A DNA stretch of 64,000 bases, from positions 3,906,001-3,970,000 of the forward strand of contig JALGAS010000006.1 in the NCBI GenBank assembly GCA_023078685.1. Direction: 5' to 3'. The position numbers and the translations under genes were made by a program. Source of the DNA: Neopestalotiopsis rosae (taxonomy: Eukaryota > Ascomycota > Sordariomycetes > Amphisphaeriales > Sporocadaceae). Positions 45,860-58,482 of the stretch are shown one piece after another (position 1 is the first letter of the stretch; each line of letters begins with the position of its first letter). The notes beneath the pieces are model-generated. The model did not search any database, was not told the DNA's origin, and saw only the letters and a program-made list of their open reading frames with translations.

Positions 45860-48800
45860 TCAATTGACTTGACCAGCAGAAGCAGCCCCCTTTCTCCCCC
45901 GTACCCTTGTAAGGCGGTATGCGGCAAAAGTGACAAGTATATTGAACACAACATACGCAGCCATAATTCCCGCGTTCCGCCAAGCATGATCAGGTTCTAT
46001 TCCCAAGGCTAGTAGCACTGTGTTTGTCTTGGAGACGGGGCAGTACTGGCAGTCCGCGGTGGCTTGCGGGTTGGCAACATAGCCACCGGCCAACTTGGCG
46101 TACGGAGTCAGATAGTCGCCACACGTCTGAAATGAAGTGTTCTGCGGCATATCTAGCTGCAGCATCTCAACTGCAGAACAATGTATTTCTGCATTTGCCA
46201 GACCGGCCGCGGCCAGTCCCCGGACAAAGTATGTCAGCGGCGAGACGCGGTACATGAAGAACCAGAACGAAGGAATAGTATCTGGCGTGGCGAGAATTCT
46301 GTAGAGCAATTGCGATGGTTAGTGTGAAGTCATACAAACCGAAATTGACAGTGCGACGTACCCGCAAAACACAAGGGTCAGCCAGAAAAACATGGTTGCC
46401 AATTGCATGGCTAGTTCCGCTGTTCCCATCATTGCTGCAAAGATTTGCGACAAGGTGGTCGCCCAGAGGTTGAAGAGCCATACCAGCACAAAGGACAGGG
46501 CGCCGCGCGAAATCGTCCCAAAAGTGCTATCACCATAACGATACATACCGGTGGCGTAATACCACGACGCGAAAACCGGTACCGAGATGAGAGTCTGCCA
46601 CATGACTTCTACCAGCACGTTGGACGCGACAAAGATGATCCACGAGTATGTCTTGGAATTGCGCTCGCGGGCTTCAAAGAGATCGCGGCCGGTCACGAAC
46701 TTGGTGATGATCAAGCGATCAATACTGCTGAAGAGCTGTGTGATGAGGAAAATAGAGAAGAGAAGACTCGTCACGCCTTGAATATCCAGAGGTACCCGCC
46801 AAAAGGAGAAGCCATTGAAGAGTGCCTGCCTGAAGATCAGTTTCTAGATCGCGACAGAAAATCCAGGCGATTACTGACCAGTCCGATACTCAAAGTGATC
46901 TTGCAGTACAAGTAGATTGGATCTCGCCATTGCTCTTGGAAGATGCGACGAGAAACAGCAATCATTTGCTGGCTGTAAGATGCTGCGAACTCTCGATGTC
47001 GTTCGCCATTGAAAGTGTCTTCTTGGGACTCGGGAGCGTGAATAGAGTCCAGCTCCTTGAGAACTGCTTGATTCTCGTGACTGCGCTCCCACTTTTCACA
47101 CCATCTCCCGCTCTTGGTATTCTCTTCTCCTGGCGCTGCCTTGTTTCCTGTTACGTTGAGTACCCACTCAGCGGGATTCTCTCCAGGCCGACACTCGGGA
47201 GCGCCATTTGCTTCAAAGTAGGATATCAAGGTAGATGCATCCAGTCCAAGGTCGCCAAAGTACAGCATGCTTCCACCCCTGTTCAACAGCAGTAAACGGT
47301 CAAACATGCAAAAGATTTGCGACGAAGGTTGGTGTATCGTGCACAGAATTGTCTGTCCGCTGTCCGCCAGCTTGCGGAGCAGGGTGCATATCGACCATGC
47401 AGTTTGGCTATCAAGCCCAGAAGTTGGCTCATCTGTGAAAAAAAAAAAAGTGCTGTTAGTGTCGAAAGCTTTCATGTGGAGGGATCAATTTGAGGCACAA
47501 ACCTAGGAAGAGTAAAAGTTCAGGCTTGGCCACCATCTCTATGGCAATAGTCAGACGCTTCCGTTGCTCAACGTTGAGGCCCTCTCCCGGTACGCCAATG
47601 ACAGCATCGGCATAATGCTCCATGTCCATGGTTTTCAAGATGGTATCAATGTACGCCAACTTTTCTTCCTTTGGCGTAGATGCTGGTTGTCGCAATAATG
47701 CGCTAAACTCTAGTGCTTCTCGTACCGTGGCCGTGTATAAGTGTATGTCGTCCTGCTGCACGTAGCCCATTCTTCTTTGGAAGCTGGAATCCCGCTGTCG
47801 ACCATTGACGAGTACGTCTCCGGTAATGATACCAGTTGAAGTGCGATCGGCGAGAACGTCCAAGAGCGTGGTCTTGCCAGCACCAGTAACACCCTTTTCT
47901 CTCATTAGTGTCACGTCATGGTGTTGGGGAAGAGGTAAAGTACCATTAAGGCGGTCAAAGTTCCCGGTTTAACCCAACCATTGATATTTCCAAGAATCTT
48001 TCGGGTTCCCTTGCGGACCTTGACTTCATATCCCAAGCCCTTCCACTGGATCGATGCGGCGTGTTCGGACATTTTTTTCTCGTTTGACTTGACCTTTGAA
48101 GTGGGATCGCTATTAGAGGCTGCAGCGTCGTCGCTGAGTTCTTGTCCTTCTACATGGCTTGCTGCACCAAACTCCTCATCGCGTGCGACATGCGCATTGA
48201 GTACTTTTTTGTTTCGAAACATGAGAATCTCTCCTCTCGATGGCTGCGCCAGGATGTACTCAGCAGCCAGAAGGTGTAGGACGCATAACCCCACAATCAT
48301 TGCGCAGAGTATGCCCAAGTTTCTAGTGAAAGGTCAGTCATGGTTTGTAGTGCAACAGTCTCATACACTACTCACCTCCACAGATGACCTTCCAAATAGT
48401 TGTATTTCAATGACAGATATCTGGACCCTTGAACCACCTGCTCTCCTGGGAGGCTTCCCACAGTGGAGCAGATTCGATCCGCCAGAGGGACTTGGCTGTA
48501 TGCAGGACCTTCTGGAATCACTGTTGTGCAGGTGAAGGCCCGGTTTCGCAACTTGAAGACATATCAGTACTTATATCAATGATGTAGCAGTTGCACTTAC
48601 CTCATTGATCATAAGACTTTCGTATGTATACGCCAGTGGGTTCAGATATTGAATCCACCCAAACCACGGTACCATGTAAGATGGAGGCACGACGAAGCCA
48701 GTGTATATGGTGAAGAGAAGAACCATTATTGATACCGGCGTCATAGTTTCTTCTCGAGTCTTGGAGACCGAGCCGACCGCTCTAAAGAGCATAGACATGG

Positions 48801-50641
48801 TCATGAGATTGGCAAACATGAATACCCAATAGATGAAGAAAGCCGATGGGGTGCGACGGAGGTTGGAAAGAAAGTACAGAGGTATGTGAATCCCGAAGCT
48901 CACTGCTACTTTTGGGGGCAAATCGCAAATCATAGAGCCGAGTCTCTCGGTGAATGGACGGTAAAAGGCATACCGGTGGTGTTTTTCGACAATGGGACGT
49001 TGCGCCCACATCAATGACACCTGTCTCAATCAGCAATTCATTCAGCCAGGGAAGGACACTCGAGAATGTACCTCGATTGCGGGTGCAAAAGCATTAATCA
49101 TTAAACCGAAAAAGAGAAGAATCGATCGTTGCTGCAAGCTCGCCGTTGTGTCGCCCAAGTTGTAGAAAACACTACCAATTATGAGGCCAAGAATGCTATT
49201 TGCAAAAACTCCGGAAATACTCGGTCCAATGTTGTTTCTCATTCGCTGAAATGCTCGCCCGAGGCAGATGACGACCTGTTGAGATACAGAAAGCGCATAG
49301 ATGGAATCAAGGGCTCTGTTGTTTTCATTAGCCCCAGCTGGTGATATGTGCTCAGCAAACAAACTTACTCTTCCGCGACACCAACTTGTGCTGCATGCTT
49401 CTCTGCACCCATATTCGGCTTCGTAGTGACTGTTGGATGATTGAAGTTAAATTCATCAATTTTCAGTGAGAGAGTCCTGGCTTGATCACTTTTCCTCCAG
49501 ACAGCAGCGAACTCGTCAGGTGATCTTGGAACACGTAACTCGTACCCGCGCTGCACAATACGCTCTGAAGGACTCGTGATGGATGTCAAGAAATCAGCAG
49601 TGGTTGCGCGCGGGGGTTTGACAAAGCCCATGGCGACGAAATACTCAGCGGCTGACTCCACGGGGCCGAAGTAAATCTGGCGTCCTTTGTAAAGCAAGGT
49701 CACTTTGTCAAAGCTCTAGAATCACCATTTTAGCAGGACCGTCATGACAACGGTGATGAGCTGACTATTCACTAACCTCATACATGTTCTCTGATGCTTG
49801 ATACAGACTCATGCATACCGTCGACCGTCGCGAGTCTGTCGTGGTCCGTAGCACTCTTATGAAGTTCCGCGCCGTAGAGCTATCCAGGCCTCGTGTGCTA
49901 TTGTCCCAGCACTGCAGAGATGGGCCGCCGACAAAAGCTTCAGCAATGCTGGTGCGACGTTTCTCACCACCGCTGATGCCGCGGATGAGTTCGTTGCCAA
50001 CTCTAGTGCTGAAAGCATCTTGTAGACCGAAAAGCGATGCAATCTCATGACTGACTTGACTTGCAGATTGGGGATCGCGCGTGGATGCTGCAAAGCCTAG
50101 GGTTTGACCCAGAGTCAACTCGGGAAAATGCACGTCAAACTCGGCAAGATAGACTCTTTCCCGCTTGTATTGCTTATGCATTTCATCATATGAACGTCCT
50201 GTTTGAAATTCAGCCACCATAGATGCATCGGACGACGAAATGTGATATACCTTGGTAGTTGATCTCTGCATCATCGCTGACACAAAAGCCATGGATATCT
50301 CCGGCGATTGTCTTGAGAAAAGTGCTGCATCCACTGCCTGGTCGCCCCAAGACAAGGAGCATCTCGCCTGGATTGACCAGTCCATCAAAGTCTTGCAGTA
50401 TCTGCAACTTTTCAGGTTTACGATTTCGCAACAGGGACAAGAACAATCTAGGTAGGGTAAGAATGTAGGAGGCAAAAGTTGTCTGGTATTGTGTAGATGT
50501 CGCGAGTCCATGACAGCTGAGATGGCGAAACGACACACCAACTGATGGATGCTGAACATGCCCGCTCACGCGTGGCGTTGATTCTTGTGACAGATCTTCG
50601 CTTTCCGCAGCCGGGCTGCCTTTCTGACGGGATGCGTCCAT
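45860..50641 (-). CDS. Full-size PDR-type ABC transporter (ABCG), 1408 aa
   Basis: Plasma-membrane efflux pump of the pleiotropic drug resistance class, with the NBD-TMD order repeated twice. Eleven exons: 50641-50251, 50198-49777, 49715-49369, 49315-49072, 49020-48601, 48551-48376, 48322-47944, 47893-47503, 47432-46879, 46825-46362, 46298-45860. NBD1 has the degenerate fungal-PDR Walker [10 protein letters not shown], signature GISGGEKRR and [15 protein letters not shown]2 has canonical [20 protein letters not shown] and [13 protein letters not shown]. This asymmetry is normal for PDR pumps. Membrane blocks include [48 protein letters not shown] and a final [15 protein letters not shown]. 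The N-terminus before NBD1 is short (about 65 aa), so the start may lie further up (see findings). Substrate unknown. Confidence 0.9.
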
Positions 50642-52152
50642 TCTGGCGTTGCTTCCGGCCCAATTTCTGTCCTGATGCGACAGCAGTATGACAGTGTCTG
50701 GTTTTTTTTTTAGTACTATATTTATTGATCGAACAAGAAAAAAAAAATGAGCAACCAAGTATTGATCATCCAAACAGAGCGCAATCGTATCGTTGTCATT
50801 GTGCCAAAAGGTAACGGCGTTCGTCTCCTCAGGTAATCCGTTGCGCAAGGCGAAAACACTGTCTGTGTTACTGGGTTTAGTGGTGGTATAGCGCAACCCC
50901 CCGGCGGACACCCACACGCTGCCCCTGTACTCGAGGGTTGTAGCACCGCACAGGTGCACTGCAGTCAACGCTGTCGCTACATTACCTACCCCACGTCGAA
51001 GGTATTTTACACCATAGCAATGCTGTGCCACTAATTTTTGTACCAACCTTGCCATTTTGCCCATGTAAGCCGCGTCCGAGAGATTGCTTATATAACCCTT
51101 AGATAAGCATTGTATACATAGTAGTATATCCACGCAATGCTAATTCCGGTGTCTGGCTCCTTTGCAATCCTGCGGAGTGGTGAATCGTACGCTAGCATAT
51201 TGATTGATCCTTCCGGACAAACTGCCTTGATCTAGGGACATGGCGTAGGGCGTTCGGACGCTAGGTATCTGCCGACTAGATGGGAGGAATCAGACCCCAG
51301 ACCGGGCTAATTGCGCGCTATCCTGGCGGCCGTCCAGGTACTTACGGTCCCATGGTGGACAAAAAGGCGCAATCTCTCGGTCCAGAACATGGTAAAAATA
51401 GTTTCATAATCGATATACGCGAAGCCACAAAATAAAAACTCGGCTCTTGATTGCTCAACGTGTACGAGTCCTAAAAGCTTACATACATATACATGAGCGG
51501 CCTTTTGTCCCAATGCGACGTAGGGAGAAGCTATTCCGGCCCATGTTTGTTACTAACCCCAGCGTGAGTGATTCTTGAGCACTTGGTGATACCTGGACAT
51601 TTGGCCGATGAACCAAAGACACATGGTCCCCTGTTAGCACCTAGCGACTAAGATCATCCCTCCTGGCACCAGCCCAGATTCGAGTGCCTCTGCCTTGCTG
51701 GTGTTGCTGACCCGTCTTTCTAACGTACGTATCAGGACGAGATGAGCAGCTTCGCTAGTGTCAAGAAAGCCGAGAAGGATGAATCCGAGTATACGCAAGG
51801 CGCGTCAAGGCTCATGTAAACTACGGAGTCGGCTCACACGCCCCAAAGCATGATTCCAGTAGTCTGCTGGCATCCGTAGGTGTACAAGATGGGGATTAAT
51901 TGATACGGAGACCATCAGGGTTATGCAACCGTGTTATACTGGTTTGAAAGAAAGAAGTATTAGTGTTGTCATATTCATTTGTATTGATATTGCAGCATCA
52001 TAATCATGAGGACCAAGCCAAAAATGTCTATCACAAAAGCGCGCCCCTTGAAGGACAGAGGTTCAATCATACGCCCCGACTCCCGGTGATTTTTCAAACC
52101 GTCCATGTTACGTTGAGCCTTAAAACTCATGGTCGCCAAGATCAAGTCATAA
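50642..52152. other. Upstream region of the ABC transporter, possible extra coding sequence
   Basis: About 1.5 kb. On the minus strand the transporter frame stays open to about 51133, interrupted only by homopolymer runs (T at 50702-50711, A at 50738-50747). The remainder towards the 3' end of the SAT4 gene holds no recognised feature. Confidence 0.5.
51088..51096 (-). promoter_or_regulatory. Possible TATA box for the ABC transporter
   Basis: Read on the minus strand the sequence is TTATATAAG, about 450 bases above the ATG at 50641. If it is used, the transcript has either a long leader or an additional 5' coding segment. Confidence 0.3.
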
Positions 52153-53785
52153 CTAAACGTCAACTTGCTGCTGCTGCGTTGAGCCCTTCTTCAAATGTTC
52201 ATGATAATCAAGCTCCACAGACCGCAGCTCATAGTATGCGCGCGCATTGTGAGAATCATACTTGTCGGGGCTGCCGGCCAGCTGCGTCCGCGGCTCCTTG
52301 CGAAAGTAGGATGAGACCCGCGAGCGCTGGCTCACGGGAATACCTTCCTCGATCGAGGGATCCGTGGCCGGCTTGCCGCTCGGGGAGCTGCTGTCGCCGC
52401 TCTCGTACGTCTTTCTCGTGCGCGACGACATGTAGAGCTTAATGGTGCCCCAGAAGCCATTGCCCTTGCCGGGAAGGCTCTTGAAGACTACTGGAAGCAA
52501 GGGCAGGCAGCAGCAGATGAGCCCAATGTTCAATTCAATGGCGCTTTGGTGGAATCGTTAGTTGAGATTGTTGGTAATTCAATCATGAGGCTGTGACTGA
52601 CCTGAGACCTTGAGCTGTGGCTGACAGCCAAGTATAGTCTGGTGTGGTGGCGTCGAGGAGAACAAACCTCGTCCATACACCGACAATGGAAAATGCGCAA
52701 GCTCTAGGATTGAATATCAGTAAATGCAGCAATGCGCCCGAGTGGTGAGCTACTCCGACTTTACTTACAAGAGACCAGTCAGGAAGATGCCGGCAATGGC
52801 AAATTTCTTCTTGGGCGTCAGTTTGAGCTGAAGCACCCGTGCCAGGGGAATCGCCATGACATAAAAGTCAGTCACGGTGCCCACCACGCCCGAGGCCGCC
52901 GTGATTTGCATTTGCGGCGTCGCACATCGGGTCAAGGACTTGGTCGAACCCCAACCGCCGTCGCCTGGATGCGGCACACAGTAGATGAGGGTAATGAGGG
53001 CAGAGACGGTATAGAATATGCTTATGACAATCAAGCCGCCCCAAATCATTCTCTTGGACGCCTTGGACGGACTGAAAATGCGGAGATACAAGGCGAAGAG
53101 CGAGATTTTGGTGAACATGGCGGCCATCGCGTATAGAACCAACACAATCACGAGCATCTGTAAATGGTCAGTCACAGATTTCACAGTGATCAAACCTCGA
53201 ATACGACGATCTACGTACTCCCATGTAGTCAAAATCTAGAGCAGACAAGGGGATGTCCCAAAAGTGACGTCCATACACTGGGTTGGAATCTACATTTCGC
53301 CTCAAGTCAGCCACTGGTGAACAGTATCATGGAACTCCAGTCTCTTCTTTCTGTTTGTCGCATAATCTGAGGGGATCGCAATCGGAAACGTACACTGTCG
53401 GACAAGAAATGCGCAGAATAGAGTCGTGATAACCTATGGAGCTTGTCAACTTTGTGTTCTGGCGAGAACATCGTGTTAAGGCAAGCACTCACTGCTGCAA
53501 AGATGCAAAGATCTGGGAAAGACCATGTTAGTGATGATTTTTCCGGTCCCTGTTTCTCGTGTTGAGCTTGGCAGACTTACAATCATCAATGCCCCATTGC
53601 TTTGTCCTTTGGCGCGCAATCATACGCAGTGCCAACACAATGATCATGATAGGCAGACTGATGTAGACACATAGTCTGGCCACCCAGGCATGTGACTCTG
53701 GATCGATCAAATTGGACGTCTCACCCGGCGGAGCAGGCCCCGCGGGAATCAATGAAAGGTCATAGCCAGGCGGTACTGCATCCAT
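52153..53785 (-). CDS. SAT4-family (PTH11-like) membrane protein, 401 aa
   Basis: Seven exons: 53785-53581, 53512-53493, 53433-53394, 53277-53219, 53157-52769, 52703-52602 and 52543-52153. Spliced together they give QWGIDDYLCIFAA (the WDD-type segment), LYGRHFWDIPL, MLVIVLVLYAMAAMFTKISL, the loop ending RCATPQMQITAAS, LLACAFSIVGVWTRFVLL and IELNIGLICCCLPLLPVVF, which is the standard SAT4 helix order. The cytoplasmic tail of about 110 residues is Ser/Arg-rich with a glutamine run near the end (STQQQQVDV). The high intron number contrasts with the three-exon SAT4 gene at 23.5 kb, so the two are not a recent duplication. It is likely a surface receptor or sensor; ligand unknown. Confidence 0.87.
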
Positions 53786-55975
53786 GGTGGGCAGATCGAT
53801 CAGAGATGAAGAACCGTGCACTGAACAAGAGAACAAAGAGACTCAGTTCAAGCCAGCGAAAGAGAAAGGGACTGATTGCACGGTCTTGAGGAAACTCGTC
53901 AGATTCAATTCACTATGGTTAAAAGTGATTGAGAGAGTTATGTAAGAGCCAAGAAAAGGTGGATTACAGGAATAATGCCGACGAGTTGGTTTGATACAGG
54001 AATCCAGGCCCCCCACAATCATCCAATACCATCCATCCATCCAAGTCCGTGGCACCAATTCATCCTTTCCTGATCCTCTGCGCCATTGCTGACTGTATAA
54101 AGCAAAAGGGTCTCCGGGGTCATTGCACCAGAGGCGAGGGCAGCCCGGGTTTGCTCGTCTATTCGATCCTAGAAGCCACCCCAGCCCCCAATATGTTTGT
54201 ATGTACATATAGGACGACATGTCAGGCTTGTGGGTTAAATACATGACTTCTGCGCGTGGTCCTAGGCTACTTCAATGTACAGGTCACCGGCCAAAAGGGT
54301 GCTGGGCCAGTTCTACAGTGGGGTAGTTGCACGCTTGCAACTCTGCGGCTGACACCCCAACCATGAAAGGTGCTCAATTGGATCGAATATTCGAGCTGCA
54401 GCAGAATTGCATGCACATCGCGTCTCTACCCTGACAGTCTGATCAGTTCAACGTAGCAAACACCCAATGCAGCTGTCGTGATGATACAATCATATCACCA
54501 TCTTTGGACAAGGTCCTAGGCCAGAAATTTGCTTCCTTAGCCGATGCGACAAAGGTCCTTGCTTGGAGGATCTGTAACTACCTGGTCAGCATGTGCGTGC
54601 TGTACCACCCACCGGGGTTGTGCTGCATACACGTGGTGATGTGCAATTTCGAGATGCACATTCTCAAACCATGAGGATGACTTGTATTTCCCCGTGCTCA
54701 TTTGGTTCGTTTCTTCCAACCTGCAACTTATCAAGCTAGATTGTTGTAACCAAGATTGCTGCGATAGTCGCGATGGGAAGTGGAATCTCGATGATTCCCG
54801 GTCAAAGAGTGGTCGACAGTCCAATCAGGTATTTGACAATTTACAGTAATCTAACCTTAGGTACAATACTCGAGCGATTGGCGCTGCCACAGGGACGCTG
54901 CGAGCAAAATAAGCTTTCATAAAACCAACAGTATGGAGTAGCCCACGAGCTAGTCTCTCCTGATGGTACGAGTGAGCCGAATATAGTTCAAATCTAGTGA
55001 ATCCGTTGCAGTAGTGCCATGGTATAAGGAAAGACTTCTTGGGAGGCATGGGATGCATCAGTTACAACTAAGAGGAAAGTACCAAGCATCTTTATCGGAC
55101 CACGCTGTATCAATGGCACGACTGTTTTGTAATCATTTAGGTTACTTACGTCAGCCTCCAGAGAATTCAGCTCCGCGCCAACCCTGTCAACCGTTGACTG
55201 GTGCCGCCAGCACGCCTTGACCACTACGACTATCCCCGGCTCTACGTTGCCAAGCTTTTTCTTCTGTGAGCTAAATTTCCAGCCTAGTAGTTCAGACAAG
55301 TCGTGCTGTGGCGCCAGATCCTTCCGAGCTCAGTACCTATTGTAGAAAGGTGCCTCAAGGCCATGCTTGGATGGGCAGCGGAGGCACATGGGTAATTCCG
55401 CTCAAATACGCGACGACATGTGGTGGTGTGTCGTATGGTCTTTCAACAGAGGCTTACGGCTGGTGCGTACGGCACAGACAACGCTTCGTACCTAGTGTGT
55501 GCGGGTCTGATGCGGCCTGAGAATCCTTCAGGCCCGGTAGCAAACACTTTTGCGGGTAAATCAGCCTTATCCCGGGCCCTTGACTTGCTGACAGTCACTT
55601 GGAGAAGCCGGATTTGTAACGCCTCAATACGATGAGATGCGGCGCCCCCAACTGCTCCTGGGCGGAAACAACAAGGGACCATCCCCTACTCATTACAGAC
55701 GCGATAAGCGAGTCGTAAAAAAGCAGTCAAATCCGATAGGATTTGTTCAGCTTCGCCGTGGCTGCATCCACCAAAACAACAAATCGTGAAGGGACATGGT
55801 TATGAGAACGAGCCGATGAGCGTAACAATAGAATCGATTGTTGCGTACGGGTTACCTAGGTAAGTTTACTTGTAGTACTGATGACTGATATATTACTACC
55901 CCTGGAACCTAACACTAGTCTGGGGTTGGCGCCACGGCGGCTAGGAGATAGAGGCCTTTGCGGTCCGCTGGTCCC
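53786..55975. other. Gene-free region of 2.2 kb
   Basis: Between the start of the SAT4 gene and the 3' end of a P450. Frames are short and overlap on both strands, and none shows a domain or plausible splice pattern. Confidence 0.55.
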
Positions 55976-57682
55976 CTAGTGTGCAACCTTCTCCGCCATG
56001 TCCTCAGCGGCAAATTCTAGTGCCGTTTCTGAATCTGACAGTTTGACCACCCATTCCTTGCTGTCCCTCGGCCGAATCTCAATTTCCACATCCTGATCCG
56101 GCTTGTGTATGGCAATACCTAGATTTGAGTTCTCCACCGTTGGTGTTTTCCATTGCCCTTCTACCGGCTCAATGTCAAACCGCAGGATAATGAGGGCTGC
56201 AAATGCCAAAACCTCTGTGGCAGCAAAATGACGGCCAGGACAGAGGGTGGAACCCCCACCAAACCCTCGAAATGCGACGGGATCAGGCCTTTTTCGTCCA
56301 TTTTCAGCCTGGACGTGTCTTTTGTGATAGAAGTCGTCTACATTTTCTCCCCACACATCTGTCCTGCTGTGCTGGACAGTCGCTGGAATGAGCAGTATAC
56401 TTCCCTTTTTCAGAAGGTATTGATCATTGATGATTTGGTCCTCGCCGATCACCCGCGTGGCTACTGAAATGCCGCGAAATCTGAAAATTTCCTTGAACGT
56501 TGACAGTAGAATGGGACAGGAGGACTTGACGAATGCCAAATCTACCGTGCAGACGCCGTCCTGCTCTTGAACCGCACGACTCAGCTCTTCGCGGCAGTCA
56601 GCAAGCACGGCAGGATCAGAAAATACATGGTAGAGGATCCAAAAGGTCGCTGGCATAGTGTTTCCAAGTACGCCTATGGAAACGGCGGCTTCCATTATGG
56701 CAATGTCAGACACACTGAGTCCGCGTCCTTGCAGGAACCGGACACGTTCCTTGGTGAACGCCGAAGTTGCAGGATCTTCATAGCTGCGCTGGGAAAAGTA
56801 CTCATTGTAGCCTTTCCTTAGCACCTGACGCGCTTTGATGTACTTCCTGGCGGTAAGCTGAGGCAAGACGTTTACCATGAGCGGTACCACGCCTGGCTCG
56901 TATTCACTGAATCTTTGTTACTACACACGATTACCAGACGGGGAAGGTGTCAATTGCTTACAACCATGCAGACCGAAATTTAGAGTCTCTGAATGGGTTC
57001 TTGGGACCATAGATACCCTCCGTGGTCGCCATCATGGCTTCGTAACTTATCCATTCATACAGACGGAGTCTGATAGAGCTCTGTTTGCGTGCCAGGGAAT
57101 CAAGGGCGGCTGCTAGATGCGTGACGGATGTCCTGTTGAGTGCGTCTAGCTTGGGTCCTGGAGCCAGCGTCGGGTGAATGGTCTTTGCAGTCCCTATAGC
57201 AAAGCCATGGTCCTCGTAAGGAGCATGACTGGCAATCTCAAAGCCTGCATCGCTCACGCCCATGAGAGTCTTTGCCATCCAGACAATGACCGGACCAAAA
57301 GAGATGTTGCGAGCTTTGCGCTGCACAAGCGGAATGACAGACGTGGCATTTACAATGTAGAGCCGCACGCCCGGCATGCGCAAAGTGTAGATTGGTAGCC
57401 GGCTTGAAAACGAGTTCGTCAGTTGCGCCTTGGAAATTTGCATCTGTCATCTTACCTTTCCGAAGTCCAGTATCTGAACCCTCGTCGTCCCATTCTCATA
57501 AGCGGCGTGATAAAGGGAATCGTGGTGCCAATCGCTGGAGGCTCTCGCGCATCTTGTGTCATATGGAGCAGCGCCCAGAGAAACCCGTACACTGTCGCGA
57601 ACCCGGCAAATGCCGTCACAAAAGTAGAAGGCATTTCTCCAGAATATGACAGCATGTTTGCAAGTCGTACGGCGGATGACAT
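55976..57682 (-). CDS. Cytochrome P450, 7-alpha-hydroxylase/prostacyclin-synthase-like, 534 aa
   Basis: Exons 57682-57456, 57402-56962 and 56912-55976. The N-terminal anchor is SYSGEMPSTFVTAFAGFATVYGFLWALLH, then a Pro hinge (REPPAIGTTIPFITPL). The joins give SRLPIYTLRMPGVRLYIVN and SAWLFSEYEPGVVPLM. Helix K has KEIFRFRG (ExxR) and the heme loop is FGGGSTLCPGRHFAATE with Cys447. The oxygen-binding helix I, AVSIGVLGNTMPATFWIL, has Asn in place of the acid before Thr, as in CYP7/CYP8-like enzymes that hydroxylate sterols or isomerise peroxides. The fungal members of this group are poorly characterised. It is divergent from the P450 at 58483, sharing an 800-base promoter region. Confidence 0.88.
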
Positions 57683-58482
57683 CCAATGTCTGAAAAACAG
57701 GAAGGATAGCTTGGATAATGTGAAGGTGAAAAGTCGTGCTGAAGCAGCCTAAAGCTCCGCCTCACAGGCGCAGAAGCCAGATAGCCAGGCCTGGGTTATG
57801 TAGCAGGTGGAGGGTTACAAGGGTTCAGCCGCTTGTGTGCCAGGGGTATACAGAGCACCCTGATCAGAGTCAAAGTATTCACAATGGCTGGTCCGTGCCA
57901 GGTACGGGCTGTTTGGGGTCGGTGCAGGGTTACTCTCGGTTTGAGAACCGAGAAATCCCAGAAAAGCAATCCAAGATTGGAAGCATCCAAGGCTGACACT
58001 ACTCTGCCCAATCGCTGTACCAAGCCAATACTACGCCTCAGAGATGAATGCTACAATACAATCAAGTCTTATGTGCAGTATTCAACGCTGGAGCGGGCCC
58101 ATGCGGGTGCACGTTTCGAGGTCCCAGAGGATTCATTCGTCAAGTATTAGCCATCCTGGTCTACGGACAGACTTACCTAGAATGGCAATGAGACTAGTCA
58201 GACGCCCACAATCAGGTTCATCTCATGGTCAGTTTACCTATTAGCTCATTTTCTTGGCCGTCAACCTTTGATCCTACAGACCTCGAGATGTCTAGGACTG
58301 CGCCAGCTAGCACACATCTCGCTTATATCTCGCCAATGAGTAGGAACATATAAATACCAACAACATGAATTCATCCTTTACATGAGAAAGCCCGTATCGC
58401 CAACGGTATCATCTCTGATACAAGTTGATATTTTGTTTTCATCAAAACATAGATTTGGTCATATTGAGCTCAGGCCGCCAAC
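57683..58482. promoter_or_regulatory. Bidirectional promoter region between two P450 genes
   Basis: 800 bases lie between the two start codons. For the plus-strand gene a CCAAT box at 58333-58337 and a TATA box at 58348-58356 are visible, 127 bases above the ATG. Shared control of the two oxidases is plausible from the geometry. Confidence 0.5.
58348..58356 (+). promoter_or_regulatory. TATA box of the P450 gene at 58483
   Basis: ATATAAATA preceded by CGCCAATGAG (CCAAT box, 58333-58337). Spacing of about 127 bases to the ATG suits a leader of roughly 100 bases. Confidence 0.5.

Noticed and set aside
55308..55682. Overlapping 70-80 codon frames on both strands
   Set aside because: No domain, no continuation by splicing; typical chance frames in GC-balanced intergenic DNA.
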